A stretch of 64,000 nt of DNA from assembly GCF_964340395.1 (NCBI RefSeq), contig NC_135555.1, positions 26,153,725 through 26,217,724 on the forward strand, in the 5' to 3' direction. Position 1 is the stretch's first letter, and every line of letters begins with the position of its first letter. The DNA is from Glandiceps talaboti. Taxonomy: Eukaryota; Hemichordata; Enteropneusta; Spengelidae. Below, piece by piece: positions 1-12,824 of this stretch. The notes below the pieces were generated by a model. It was not told where the DNA came from. It saw nothing but the letters and a program-made list of their open reading frames with translations, and searched no databases. The position numbers and the translations under genes were made by a program.

Positions 1-3000
1 TGTTATTACGACCAGCTGGAGGGTTCCATTGGTACTTAACAGGGAGGACTCAAAACAATCATTAGTTATTAGTGTTATTGCGACCAGCTGGAGGGGTCCA
101 TTGGTACTTTTCCGGGAGGACTCAAAACAATCATTAGTTATTAGCATTATTACGACCAGCTGGAGGGGTCCATTGGGACTTAACAGGGAGGACTCAAAAC
201 AATCATTAGTTATTAGTGTTATTACGACCAGCTGGAGGGGTTCATTGGGACTTAACAGGGAGGTCTCAAAACAATCATTAATTATTAGTATTATTACGAC
301 CAGCTGGGGGGGGGGGGTTCATTGGGACTTAACAGGGAGGACTCAAAACAATCATTAGTTATTAGTATTATTACGACCAGCTGGAGGGGTCCATTGGTAC
401 TTTACAGGGAGGACTCAAAACAATCATTAGTCATTAGTATTATTACGACCAGCTGGAGGGGTTCATTGGTACTTAACAGGGAGGACTCAAAACAATCATT
501 AGTTATTAGTGTTATTACGACCAGCTGGGGGGGGGTTCATTGGGACTTAACAGGGAGGACTCAAAACAATCATCAATTATTAGTATTATTACGACCAGCT
601 GGAGGGGTTCATTGGTACTTTACAGGGAGGACTCAAAACAATCATTAGTTATTAGTATTATTACGACCAGCTGGAGGGGTTCATTGGGACTTAACAGGGA
701 GGACTCAAAACAATCATTAGTTATTAGTGTTATTGCGACCAGCTGGAGGGGTTCATTGGGACTTAACAGGGAGGACTCAAAACAATCATTAGTTATTAGT
801 GTTATTACGACCAGCTGGAGGGGTCCATTGGTACTTAACAGGGAGGACTCAAAACAATCATTAGTTATTAGTGTTATTGCGACCAGCTGGAGAGGTTCAT
901 TGGGGCTTTACAGGGAGGACTCAAAACAATCATTAGTTATTAGTGTTAATACGACCAGCTGGAGGGGTTCATTGGTACTTAACAGGGAGGACTCAAAACA
1001 ATCATTAGTTATTAGTGTTATTACGACCAGCTGGAGGGGTTCATTGGGACTTAACAGGGAGGACTCAAAACAATCATTAGTTATTAGTTTTATTACGACC
1101 AGCTGGAGGGGTCCATTGGTACTGTACAGGGAGGACTCAAAACAATCATTAGTTATTAGTGTTATTACGACCAGCTGGAGGGGTCCATTGGTACTTAACA
1201 GGGAGGACTCAAAACAATCATTAGTTATTAGTGTTATTACGACCAGCTGGAGGGGTCCATTGGTACTTAACAGGGAGGACTCAAAACAATCATTAGTTAT
1301 TAGTGTTATTACGACCAGCTGGAGAGGTCCATTGGTACTTTACAGGGAGGACTCAAAACAATCATTAGTTATTAGTATTATTACGACCAGCTGGAGGGGT
1401 TCATTGGGACTTAACAGGGAGGACTAAAAACAATCATTAGTTATTAGTGTTATTACGACCAGCTGGAGGGGTCCATTGGTACTGTACAGGGAGGACTCAA
1501 AACAATCATTAGTTATTAGTGTTATTACGACCAGCTGGAGGGGTCCATTGGTACTTAACAGGGAGGACTCAAAACAATCATTAGTTATTAGTGTTATTGC
1601 GACCAGCTGGAGGGGTCCATTGGTACTTTACCGGGAGGACTCAAAACAGTCATTAGTTATTAGTATTATTACGACCAGCTGGAGGGGTCCATTGGGACTT
1701 AACAGGGAGGACTCAAAACAATCATGAGTTATTAGTGTTATTACGACCAGCTGGAGGGGTTCATTGGGACTTAACAGGGAGGTCTCAAAACAATCATTAA
1801 TTATTAGTATTATTACGACCAGCTGGGGGGGGGGGGGTTCATTGGGACTTAACAGGGAGGACTCAAAACAATCATTAGTTATTAGTATTATTACGACCAG
1901 CTGGAGGGGTCCATTGGTACTTTACAGGGAGGACTCAAAACAATCATTAGTCATTAGTATTATTACGACCAGCTGGAGGGGTTCATTGGTACTTAACAGG
2001 GAGGACTCAAAACAATCATTAGTTATTAGTGTTATTACGACCAGCTGGGGGGGGGTTCATTGGGACTTAACAGGGAGGACTCAAAACAATCATCAGTTAT
2101 TAGTATTATTACGACCAGCTGGAGGGGTTCATTGGTACTTAACAGGGAGGACTCAAAACAATCATTAGTTATTAGTATTATTACGACCAGCTGGAGGGGT
2201 TCATTGGTACTTTACAGGGAGGACTCAAAACAATCATTAGTTATTAGTATTATTGCGACCAGCTGGAGGGGTTCATTGGGACTTAAAAGGGAGGACTCAA
2301 AACAATCATTAGTTATTAGTGTTATTGCGACCAGCTGGAGGGGTTCATTGGGACTTAACAGGGAGGACTCAAAACAATCATTAGTTATTAGTGTTATTAC
2401 GACCAGCTGGAGGGGTCCATTGGTACTTAACAGGGAGGACTCAAAACATTCATTAGTTATTAGTGTTATTGCGACCAGCTGGAGGGGTTCATTGGGGCTT
2501 TACAGGGAGGACTCAAAGCAATCATTAGTTATTAGTGTTATTACGACCAGCTGGAGGGGTTCATTGGTACTTAACAGGGAGGACTCAAAACAATCATTAG
2601 TTATTAGTGTTATTACGACCAGCTGGAGGGTTCATTGGGACTTAACAGGGAGGACTCAAAACAATCATTAGTTATTAGTATTATTACGACCAGCTGGAGG
2701 GGTTCATTGGTACTTAACAGGGAGGACTCAAAACAATCATTAGTTATTAGTGTTATTGCGACCAGCTGGAGGGGTTCATTGGTACTTTACAGGGAGGACT
2801 CAAAACAATCAGTAGTTATTAGTATTATTACGACCAGCTGGAGGGGTTCATTGGGACTTAACAGGGAGGACTCAAAACAATCATTAGTTATTAGTGTTAT
2901 TGCGACCAGCTGGAGGGGTTCATTAGTACTTTACAGGGAGGACTCAAAACAATCATTAGTTATTAGTGTTATTCCGACCAGCTGGAGGGGTTCATTGGTA

Positions 3001-3214
3001 CTTAACAGGGAGGCCACAAAATAACCATTAGTTATTAGTATTATTACGACCAGCTGGAGGGGTCCATTGGGACTTAACAGGGAGGACTCAAAACAATCAT
3101 TAGTTATTAGTGTTATTGCGACCAGCTGGAGGGTTTCATTGGGACTTAACAGGGAGGACTCAAAACAATCATTAGTTATTAGTATTATTACGACCAGCTG
3201 GGGGGGGGGGTTCA

Positions 3215-4561
3215 TTGGGACTTAACAGGGAGGACTCAAAACAATCATTAGTTATTAGTATTATTACGACCAGCTGGAGGGGTCCATTGGTACTTTACAG
3301 GGAGGACTCAAAACAATCATTAGTCATTAGTATTATTACGACCAGCTGGAGGGGTTCATTGGTACTTAACAGGGAGGACTCAAAACAATCATTAGTTATT
3401 AGTGTTATTACGACCAGCTGGGGGGGGGGGGGTTCATTGGGACTTAACAGGGAGGACTCAAAACAATCATCAGTTATTAGTATTATTACGACCAGCTGGA
3501 GGGGTTCATTGGTACTTAACAGGGAGGACTCAAAACAATCATTAGTTATTAGTATTATTACGACCAGCTGGAGGGGTTCATTGGTACTTTACAGGGAGGA
3601 CTCAAAACAATCATTAGTTATTAGTATTATTGCGACCAGCTGGAGGGGTTTATTGGGACTTAACAGGGAGGACTCAAAACAATCATTAGTTATTAGTGTT
3701 ATTGCGACCAGCTGGAGGGGTCCATTGGGACTTAACAGGGAGGACTCAAAACAATCATTAGTTATTAGTGTTATTACGACCAGCTGGAGGGGTCCATTGG
3801 TACTTAACAGGGAGGACTCAAAACAATCATGAGTTATTAGTGTTATTACGACCAGCTGGAGGGGTTCATTGGGACTTAACAGGGAGGTCTCAAAACAATC
3901 ATTAATTATTAGTATTATTACGACCAGCTGGGGGGGGGGGGTTCATTGGGACTTAACAGGGAGGACTCAAAACAATCATTAGTTATTAGTATTATTACGA
4001 CCAGCTGGAGGGGTCCATTGGTACTTTACAGGGAGGACTCAAAACAATCATTAGTCATTAGTATTATTACGACCAGCTGGAGGGGTTCATTGGTACTTAA
4101 CAGGGAGGACTCAAAACAATCATTAGTTATTAGTGTTATTACGACCAGCTGGGGGGGGGGGGGTTCATTGGGACTTAACAGGGAGGACTCAAAACAATCA
4201 TCAGTTATTAGTATTATTACGACCAGCTGGAGGGGTTCATTGGTACTTAACAGGGAGGACTCAAAACAATCATTAGTTATTAGTATTATTACGACCAGCT
4301 GGAGGGGTTCATTGGTACTTTACAGGGAGGACTCAAAACAATCATTAGTTATTAGTATTATTGCGACCAGCTGGAGGGGTTTATTGGGACTTAACAGGGA
4401 GGACTCAAAACAATCATTAGTTATTAGTGTTATTGCGACCAGCTGGAGGGGTCCATTGGGACTTAACAGGGAGGACTCAAAACAATCATTAGTTATTAGT
4501 GTTATTACGACCAGCTGGAGGGGTCCATTGGTACTTAACAGGGAGGACTCAAAACATTCAT
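3215..4561 (+). repeat. 731-bp higher-order repeat in the 72-bp satellite
   Basis: The stretch from 3215 to about 3824 recurs at 3946 to about 4555 with the same order of unit variants and the same expanded G runs, an offset of 731 bp. The copies diverge at about 3825/4556. A similar relation with an offset of 1,520 bp links the region starting at 321 with that starting at 1841. This indicates segmental tandem duplication of multi-unit blocks. Confidence 0.85.
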
Positions 4562-6649
4562 TAGTTATTAGTGTTATTGCGACCAGCTGGAGGGGTTCAT
4601 TGGGGCTTTACAGGGAGGACTCAAAGCAATCATTAGTTATTAGTGTTATTACGACCAGCTGGAGGGGTTCATTGGTACTTAACAGGGAGGACTCAAAACA
4701 ATCATTAGTTATTAGTGTTATTACGACCAGCTGGAGGGTTCATTGGGACTTAACAGGGAGGACTCAAAACAATCATTAGTTATTAGTATTATTACGACCA
4801 GCTGGAGGGGTTCATTGGTACTTAACAGGGAGGACTCAAAACAATCATTAGTTATTAGTGTTATTGCGACCAGCTGGAGGGGTTCATTGGTACTTTACAG
4901 GGAGGACTCAAAACAATCAGTAGTTATTAGTATTATTACGACCAGCTGGAGGGGTTCATTGGGACTTAACAGGGAGGACTCAAAACAATCATTAGTTATT
5001 AGTGTTATTGCGACCAGCTGGAGGGGTTCATTAGTACTTTACAGGGAGGACTCAAAACAATCATTAGTTATTAGTGTTATTACGACCAGCTGGAGGGGTT
5101 CATTGGTACTTAACAGGGAGGCCACAAAACAATCATTAGTTATTAGTATTATTACGACCAGCTGGAGGGGTTCATTGGGACTTAACAGGGAGGACTCAAA
5201 ACAATCATTAGTTATTAGTGTTATTGCGACCAGCTGGAGGGGTTCATTGGGACTTATCAGGGAGGACTCAAAACAATCATTAGTTATTAGTGTTATTACG
5301 ACCAGCTGGAGGGGTCCATTGGGAGTTTACAGGGGGGACTCAAAACAATCATTAGTTATTAGTATTATTACGACCAGCTGAAGGGGTTCATTGGGACTTA
5401 ACAGGGAGGACTCAAAATAACCATTAGTTATTAGTATTATTACGACCAGCTGGAGGGGTCCATTGGTACTTAACAGGGAGGACTCAAAACAATTATTAGT
5501 TATTAGTGTTATTGCGACCAGCTGGAGGGGTCCATTGGTACTTTACAGGGAGGACTCAAAACAATCATTAGTTATTAGTATTATTACGACCAGCTGGAGG
5601 TGTCCATTGGTACTTAACAGGGAGGACTGAAAACAATCATTAGTTATTAGTATTATTACGACCAGCTGGAGGGGTCCATTGGGACTTAACAGGGAGGACT
5701 CAAAACAATCATTAGTTATTAGTATTATTACGACCAGCTGGAGGGGTTCATTGGTACTTAACAGGGAGGACTCAAAACAATCATTAGTTATTAGTATTAT
5801 TACGACCAGCTGGAGGGGTTCATTGGTACTTAACAGGGAGGACTCAAAACAATCATTAGTTATTAGTGTTATTGCGACCAGCTGGAGGGGTTCATTGGGA
5901 CTTAACAGGGAGGACTCAAAACAATCATTAGTTATTAGTATTATTACGACCAGCTGGAGGGGTCAATTGGTACTTAACAGGGGGGACTCAAAACAATCAT
6001 TAGTTATTAGTGTTATTACGACCAGCTGGAGGGGTTCATTGGGACTTAACAGGGAGGACTCAAAACAATCATTAGTTATTAGTGTTATTACGACCAGCTG
6101 GAGGGGTTCATTGGTACTTTACAGGGAGGACTCGAAACAATCATTAGTTATTAGTGTTATTACGACCAGCTGGGGGGGGGTCCATTGGTACTTAACAGGG
6201 AGGACTCAAAACAATCATTAATTATTAGTATTATTACGACCAGCTGGAGGGGTTCATTGGGACTTAACAGGGAGGTCTCAAAACAATCAGTAGTTATTAG
6301 TATTATTACGACCAGCTGGAGGGGTTCATTGGTACTTAACAGGGAGGACTCAAAACAATCATTAGTTATTAGTGTTATTACGACCAGCTGGAGGGGTTCA
6401 TTGGGACTTAACAGGGAGGACTCAAAACAATCATTAGTTATTAGTGTTATTACGACCAGCTGAAGGGGTTCATTGGGACTTTACAGGGAGGACTCAAAAC
6501 AATCATTAGTTATTAGTGTTATTACGACCAGCTGGAGGGGTTCATTGGTACTTAACAGGGAGGACTCAAAACAATCATTAATTATTAGTGTTATTACGAC
6601 CAGCTGGAGGGGTCCATTGGTACTTTACAGGGATGACTCAAAACAATCA

Positions 6650-8539
6650 TTAGTTATTAGTATTATTACGACCAGCTGGAGGGGTTCATTGGGACTTAAC
6701 AGGGAGGACTCAAAACAATCATTAGTTATTAGTGTTATTACGACCAGCTGGAGGGGTCCATTGGTACTTAACAGGGAGGACTCAAAACAATCATTAATTA
6801 TTAGTGTTATTGCGACCAGCTGGAGGGGTTCATTGGGACTTAACAGGGAGGACTCAAAACAATCATTAGTTATTAGTGTTATTACGACCAGCTGGAGGGG
6901 TTCATTGGGACTTAACAGGGAGGACTCAAAACAATCATTAGTTATTAGTGTTATTACGACCAGCTGGAGGGGTCAATTGGTACTTAACAGGGGGGACTCA
7001 AAACAATCATTAGTTATTAGTGTTATTGCGACCAGCTGGAGGGTTTCATTGGTACTTTACAGGGAGGACTCAAAACAATCATTAGTTATTAGTATGATTA
7101 CGACCAGCTGGAGGGGTCCATTGGGACTTAACAGGGAGGACTCAAAACAATCATTAGTTATTAGTGTTATTACGACCAGCTGGAGGGGTTCATTGGTACT
7201 TAACAGGGAGGACTCAAAACAATCATTAGTTATTAGTGTTATTACGACCAGCTGGAGGGGTTCATTGGTACTTTACAGGGGGGACTCAAAACAATCATTA
7301 GTTATTAGTATTATTACGACCAGCTGGAGGGGTTCATTGGTACTTAACAGGGAGGACTCAAAACAATCATTAGTTATTAGTATTATTACGACCAGCTGGA
7401 GGGGTTCATTGGGACTTAACAGGGAGGACTCAAAACAATCATTAGTTATTAGTGTTATTACGACCAGCTGGAGGGGTTCATTGGTATTTTACAGGGGGGA
7501 CTCAAAACAATCATTAGTTATTAGTATTATTACGACCAGCTGGAGGGGTTCATTGGTACTTAACAGGGAGGACTCAAAACAATCATTAGTTATTAGTATT
7601 ATTACGACCAGCTGGAGGGGTTCATTGGGACTTAACAGGGAGGACTCAAAACAATCATTAGTTATTAGTGTTATTACGACCAGCTGGAGGGGTCCATTGG
7701 GACTTAACAGGGAGGACTCAAAACAATCATTAGTTATTAGTATTATTACGACCAGCTGGAGGGGTTCATTGGGACTTAACAGGGAGGACTCAAAACAATC
7801 ATTAGTTATTAGTGTTATTACGACCAGCTGGAGGGGTCCATTGGTACTTAACAGGGAGGACTCAAAACAATCATTAATTATTAGTGTTATTGCGACCAGC
7901 TGGAGGGGTTCATTGGGACTTAACAGGGAGGACTCAAAACAATCATTAGTTATTAGTGTTATTACGACCAGCTGGAGGGGTTCATTGGGACTTAACAGGG
8001 AGGACTCAAAACAATCATTAGTTATTAGTGTTATTACGACCAGCTGGAGGGGTCAATTGGTACTTAACAGGGGGGACTCAAAACAATCATTAGTTATTAG
8101 TGTTATTGCGACCAGCTGGAGGGTTTCATTGGTACTTTACAGGGAGGACTCAAAACAATCATTAGTTATTAGTATTATTACGACCAGCTGGAGGGGTCCA
8201 TTGGGACTTAACAGGGAGGACTCAAAACAATCATTAGTTATTAGTGTTATTACGACCAGCTGGAGGGGTTCATTGGTACTTAACAGGGAGGACTCAAAAC
8301 AATCATTAGTTATTAGTGTTATTACGACCAGCTGGAGGGGTTCATTGGTACTTTACAGGGGGGACTCAAAACAATCATTAGTTATTAGTATTATTACGAC
8401 CAGCTGGAGGGGTTCATTGGTACTTAACAGGGAGGACTCAAAACAATCATTAGTTATTAGTATTATTACGACCAGCTGGAGGGGTTCATTGGGACTTAAC
8501 AGGGAGGACTCAAAACAATCATTAGTTATTAGTGTTATT
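6650..8539 (+). repeat. 1,080-bp (15-unit) higher-order repeat in the 72-bp satellite
   Basis: About 810 bp from 6650 to 7459 recurs at 7730 to 8539 at an offset of exactly 1,080 bp (15 x 72). By eye there is a single mismatch, 7096 versus 8176. A further partial block repeats at 648 bp (9 x 72), seen from the variant TCAATTGG at about 8052 and 8700. The near identity implies recent amplification. Confidence 0.85.
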
Positions 8540-9151
8540 GCGACCAGCTGGAGGGGTTCATTGGGACTTAACAGGGAGGACTCAAAACAATCATTAGTTA
8601 TTAGTGTTATTACGACCAGCTGGAGGGGTCCATTGGGACTTAACAGGGAGGACTCAAAACAATCATTAGTTATTAGTGTTATTACGACCAGCTGGAGGGG
8701 TCAATTGGTACTTAACAGGGGGGACTCAAAACAATCATTAGTTATTAGTGTTATTGCGACCAGCTGGAGGGTTTCATTGGTACTTTACAGGGAGGACTCA
8801 AAACAATCATTAGTTATTAGTATTATTACGACCAGCTGGAGGGGTCCATTGGGACTTAACAGGGAGGACTCAAAACAATCATTAGTTATTAGTGTTATTA
8901 CGACCAGCTGGAGGGGTTCATTGGTACTTAATAGGGAGGACTCAAAACAATCATTAGTTATTAGTGTTATTACGACCAGCTGGAGGGGTTCATTGGTACT
9001 TTACAGGGGGGACTCAAAACAATCATTAGTTATTAGTATTATTACGACCAGCTGGAGGGGTTCATTGGTACTTAACAGGGAGGACTCAAAACAATCATTA
9101 GTTATTAGTGTTATTATCCTGGTAGTCGAGCCTTTGGTGTTGTAAGATGGA

Positions 9152-9671
9152 CCACAGGGAAAAGGACAAATAATCAATGTTGTTCTTGCGATTTTCCGGA
9201 TTACTAATATTATTTTCTGTATATTTGAAATAAAGTTTTAAATACTGTTTCCTCTCAGTTTTGTCCTATTTCCTACCCGATATCACTGTCTTATCTGAGT
9301 TTATCAGCTTTGCATTATTTAGCAGCTTGCTAATTCAAGAACAAACTAACTGGTTATTTGCCCACATTAACGCATTATGCCGTGAGTGTAAACATCCACT
9401 CATCCGACTAATTGAGGTAACACGGATCAGTAGATGTTTACACTTACTGCGCAATGTGTTCATTGGGCAATTAGAACATGAGTTAGTTCTAGGATTAGCA
9501 ATCTGCTTATTCATCAAAGTTGGAAAACTCTGATAAGACAGTGGTAACAGTAGAAAATAGTGGGGGTGGAGTGAGAGGAACCATATTTAAAACTTTATTT
9601 GTAGAGAAAATAATATTGGAAATCCGGAAAATCGCCAGAACAAAATTGATTATTTGTCGTTTACCCTATGG
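9152..9671. repeat. about 520-bp imperfect palindrome (foldback or MITE-like element)
   Basis: The left half read forward matches the right half read in reverse complement along nearly its whole length. Outer arms: CCACAGGG pairs with CCCTATGG, GACAAATAATCAA with the complement of TTGATTATTTGTC, and GCGATTTTCCGGAT with the complement of ATCCGGAAAATCGC. Inner arms: CTGTCTTATC at 9287 pairs with GATAAGACAG at about 9532. The centre lies near 9411. The modest ORFs on both strands here (9261-9533 + and 9335-9517 -) resemble each other only because of the palindrome. No clear target duplication is visible. It could be a foldback transposon, a MITE or an old inverted duplication. Confidence 0.8.
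9229..9234 (+). promoter_or_regulatory. AATAAA polyadenylation-signal-like hexamer
   Basis: AATAAA lies in the left arm of the palindrome, 113 bp beyond the end of the 72-bp satellite. The mirrored arm carries the same hexamer on the minus strand. Any + strand readthrough transcript from the satellite could end here; there is no evidence that one exists. Confidence 0.25.
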
Positions 9672-10176
9672 ATAGACACAAACTTACACTATTGTCGTAA
9701 TATGTTGATATAACAGTGATAAGCTATTGAAAGGACGTTGCTGTAATTATAGTCTCAGTAGGGATTTCTCTGAAAATAAGTTTATTTAGAGTTTCGTGAA
9801 CTTACAGTGCTGTTTTGGGACTTCAGTTCTTACACTATGTTTATCACAGGGTGATTGGGGTCGCACAACATAGTGTAATCTACCACTTGTGTAACCTAAC
9901 ATATTGAAGAACGATATATTTAGTGTGTGTCTTATCTTAGTAAACTGAAGGCTGGCATGATTACCAGTGTCGTATTAACATTAGCCTCACCCTGGGTATC
10001 ATTATCGTCATCAGAAAAGTACTCTTTCAAGAGAAGAGGATGGAAAAATCTGTCGACATCACGTTTTAACATGCAACTCCTTGATAAGAGATGTAATAGG
10101 AATACACCACGCCCCTACTGTGAACATCTCTTTCAGAATCGGAAATATGAAGATTGTCTGGGATGATGACAACAAG
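9672..10176. other. unique intergenic DNA, no gene seen
   Basis: AT-rich unique sequence. The only structure I see is the small hairpin at 9830-9878. Short open frames here show no recognisable protein features. Confidence 0.6.
9830..9878. repeat. small perfect inverted repeat (11-bp stem)
   Basis: TTACACTATGT at 9830-9840 is the exact reverse complement of ACATAGTGTAA at 9868-9878, with a 27-nt loop. It may be part of a degraded small element; no function is assigned. Confidence 0.6.
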
Positions 10177-10296
10177 CCGTTTAGGTGTATTAGTATAATA
10201 AGGGCGCTGTCGGTCACCGTTTAGGTGTATTAGTATAATAAGGGCGCTGTCGGTCACCGTTTAGGTGTATTAGTATAATAAGGGCGCTGTCGGTCA
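10177..10296 (+). repeat. three tandem 40-bp repeats
   Basis: Three identical 40-bp units start at 10177, 10217 and 10257. Each begins CCGTTTAGGTGTATTAG and ends GGGCGCTGTCGGTCA. They lie just downstream, on the minus strand, of the candidate splice donor at 10318, so they would be intronic if that exon is real. Confidence 0.95.
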
Positions 10297-10318
10297 CCGT
10301 GGGGTTGAAACCACTCAC

Positions 10319-10417
10319 CTCGATCTTCATGATGACGAGCTTAAGAGCATCCAGCTTTCCTTGTTTACAAGCTACCCTAATTAGTTGGTGGAATGTTGAT
10401 GGTGTCAATTCCCCCAT
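10319..10417 (-). CDS. possible exon, ankyrin-like helix pair (partial, uncertain)
   Basis: On the minus strand a frame from ATG at 10417 encodes about 33 residues, including TFHQLIRVACKQGKLDALK, a helix-turn-helix pattern reminiscent of an ankyrin repeat. It ends at a strong splice-donor sequence, GAG|GTGAGT, with the intron starting at 10318. Upstream on the same strand, TTGTTTTGATTGTCAG at about 10475-10460 looks like an acceptor. However, the frame has a stop just after that acceptor, so the exon would have to begin with the ATG or use another acceptor. No flanking exon is recognisable. This is a weak host-gene candidate and could be chance. Confidence 0.22.
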
Positions 10418-10419
10418 GG

Positions 10420-11942
10420 CTACAGATGTCCTTCGATATTGTACATCTGAACGTTATTGCCTAAGCTGACAATCAAAACAATCACGCTGTCATAAGTGGT
10501 CCTGGATGTAGTTCTTATGAGACGACGGGAAAACTTAGAGAGATGCTGTTCACAGGAACGTTGGAACTTCGTCCCGCTGAAGTATCAGCTGACTACCACT
10601 GTGTATTTGCGCCGCTCCCCCCCCCTTGCCTTTCAACAATATTTCCATTGCTTAAAATGCCACTTTCTGTACCTAAAATGGGAAAATTATTCTTATTAAA
10701 ATTAGATCTAAGACATAAACAGTAGTGCCTCTGTTTACATATCTGGTTCTCGTGTACCAAGGTACAATTATGGATTATTGTGTTTATCCTCCCATTGTAT
10801 TTTGCAAATACATAGTAAATGTTAACATTCAGACTGTGTTGTATGGATAGCATTGGCTTGGATAGCTAGCATATGTCACCCTTATTAATTTAAGTTTTCT
10901 TACTTCACCAACTTCTTATTCCTTCGATTATATATATATCTTGTCTTGTCACGGCGCCCTCTGGTGAGGCAATGCGGTGGGTGTGATTATTGCGTTTGTA
11001 TTGAGTACTTTAAAACTAAATAATCTTGAGTACTATTGCGATGACTATCATACGATCAACTCAGTTTTCCCAAAGTACTTTTGCTGGAAAGCTGTCCAAA
11101 CACGCACTATCGTGGATGTGATCAGATAGAACCGCTAATAAGGTTAGTGACCAACCGAGAGTGAGCGTGCCACCAGCAGCAAAACATTTTAATCAGTACT
11201 ATTCTAAATGTCGGAGTGCATTTTTTGATCGTAACTGTTTTACTCTGGTTTTACTCGTTACTTATGCACTTCATTTATGTTTATGTGTGAGTGTATGTGT
11301 GTGGGTGGGGGGATTAAGAGGCATCCAATGCAATATTGTGTGAGTACACGTGCTAACGTGTTCACGTGTAAAACATTTATTTTACATTCGGTGCTTCGTA
11401 GGAATTAACTTAAAATGTAGTTTTGTGGTGGGTATGACAGTCAAATTTGTATGCAAACATTACAGTCATCGTTCAACTCCGCGCAGTGAACAGCCTTTAG
11501 ACTAATACACTTTTAAATACATAATGTGAGGGCGATATATATTATTAATCTTCAGGCGAGACATACTCCGTCACCATTACTTCAGAAATAAAATAACAAA
11601 CCAGTAAAGAATTGTTCACAGTTACCTCTGTATGACTGTGTAGTGTCTAAAATATAATGAAAACAGTTTGACTTATTTCTCCATGGAAATATTATGTATA
11701 AGATACAACCGCTGCCTATGTTCACGTGTAGATCTATCATTATTGCAAATATTATATTATTTATCATTAGAAATTGAATTTTCTAAGCATTTATTTTATT
11801 TATATGTAGAACTGAAGTGGTTTACTATCAGCATGCAGCAGTCTATATCTCTATGATTGAACTGTTAATTAGATTTGTGATTCATTTCATAACACGTATC
11901 TAACTATAAAATACTTCCTGTATTCACACAGATCACAACTTA
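10420..11942. other. unique intergenic DNA, no gene seen
   Basis: AT-rich sequence with short low-complexity tracts: an AT run near 10930, the motif GGCGCCCTCTGGTG near 10954, and a GT-rich tract near 11280-11320. None of the short open frames has recognisable protein features or convincing splice structure. Confidence 0.6.
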
Positions 11943-12824
11943 ACAATACCGGTTAATCGATGATAACAACAATACCGGTTAATTGGTGATAACAACAATA
12001 CCGGTTAATTGGTGATAACAACAATACCGGTTAATCAATGGTAACAACAATACCGGTTAATTGGTGATAACAACAATACCGGTTAATTGGTGATAACAGC
12101 AATATCGGTTAATTGGTGATAACAACAATACCGATTACTTGGTGATAACAACAATACCGGTTAATCAATGGTAACAACAATACCGGTTAATTGGTGATAA
12201 CAACAATACCGGTTAATTGGTGATAACAACAATACCGGTTAATTGGTGATAACAGCAATACCGGTTAATTGGTGATAACAACAATACTGGTTAATTGGTG
12301 ATAACAACAATACCGGTTAATTGGTGATAACAACAATACCGGTTAATTGGTGATAACAGCAATACAGGTTAATTGGTGATAACAACAATACCGGTTAATT
12401 GGTGATAACAACAATACCGGTTAATTGGTGATAACAACAATACCGGTTAATTGGTGATAACAGCAATACAGGTTAATTGGTGATAACAACAATACCGGTT
12501 AATTGGTGATAACAACAATACCGGTTAATTGGTGATAACAACAATACCGGTTAATTGGTGATAACAGCAATACAGGTTAATTGGTGATAACAACAATGCC
12601 GGTTAATTGGTGATAACAGCAATACAGGTTAATTGGTGATAACAGCAATACAGGTTAATTGGTGATAACAACAATACCGGTTAATTGGTGATAACAACAA
12701 TGCCGGTTAATTGGTGATAACAGCAATACAGGTTAATTGGTGATAACAGCAATACCGATTAATTGGTGATAACAGCAATACCGATTAATTGGTGATAACA
12801 GCAATACCGGTTAATTGGTGATAA
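11943..12824 (+). repeat. 26-bp satellite array, left part (about 34 units)
   Basis: Head-to-tail 26-bp units, each containing TTAATTGGTGATAAC and ending CAATACCGG. Variants include ATCGATG for ATTGGTG, CAGCAAT for CAACAAT, and ATACAGG for ATACCGG. The array is split here by the LTR retrotransposon and resumes in phase at 22948. The unit length is not a multiple of three and each unit contains TAA, so it is not coding. Confidence 0.97.
12821..12824. repeat. target site duplication, left (ATAA)
   Basis: ATAA directly precedes the 5' LTR and recurs directly after the 3' LTR at 22948-22951. Removing the element plus one copy restores GGTGATAACAACAATACC, an exact satellite unit. A 4-bp duplication is usual for Ty3/gypsy integrases. 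Confidence 0.85.

Larger units (their letters stand above)
1..9116 (+). repeat. 72-bp satellite array (about 126 units)
   Basis: Head-to-tail units of 72 bp, each containing GGGAGGACTCAAAACAATCA and CGACCAGCTGGAGGGG. Units differ by a few substitutions (GTGTTATT/GTATTATT, TTACG/TTGCG, TTCATT/TCCATT, GGGACTTAA/GGTACTTTA). Some have a longer G run after CCAGCTGG. Because 72 bp is 24 codons, one + frame stays open for long stretches (up to 890 codons at 6473-9145). In-frame stops (for example near 1724, 3022 and 5380) and G-run length changes break it elsewhere, so I read it as non-coding satellite. The left end is outside the window; the right end dissolves at about 9116 into unique DNA. Confidence 0.97.

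Noticed and set aside
1-9116. CRISPR-like array
   Set aside because: Repeats are directly contiguous with no unique spacers, and the genome is eukaryotic. The same holds for the 26-bp and 64-bp arrays.
6473-9145. 890-codon open frame in the 72-bp satellite as a repetitive protein gene
   Set aside because: The frame is open only because the unit is 24 codons. Equivalent units elsewhere carry in-frame stops and frame-shifting G runs, and the end of the frame runs into unrelated DNA.
9261-9533. 90-codon frame and its opposite-strand partner as genes
   Set aside because: They resemble each other because the DNA is palindromic and show no domain.
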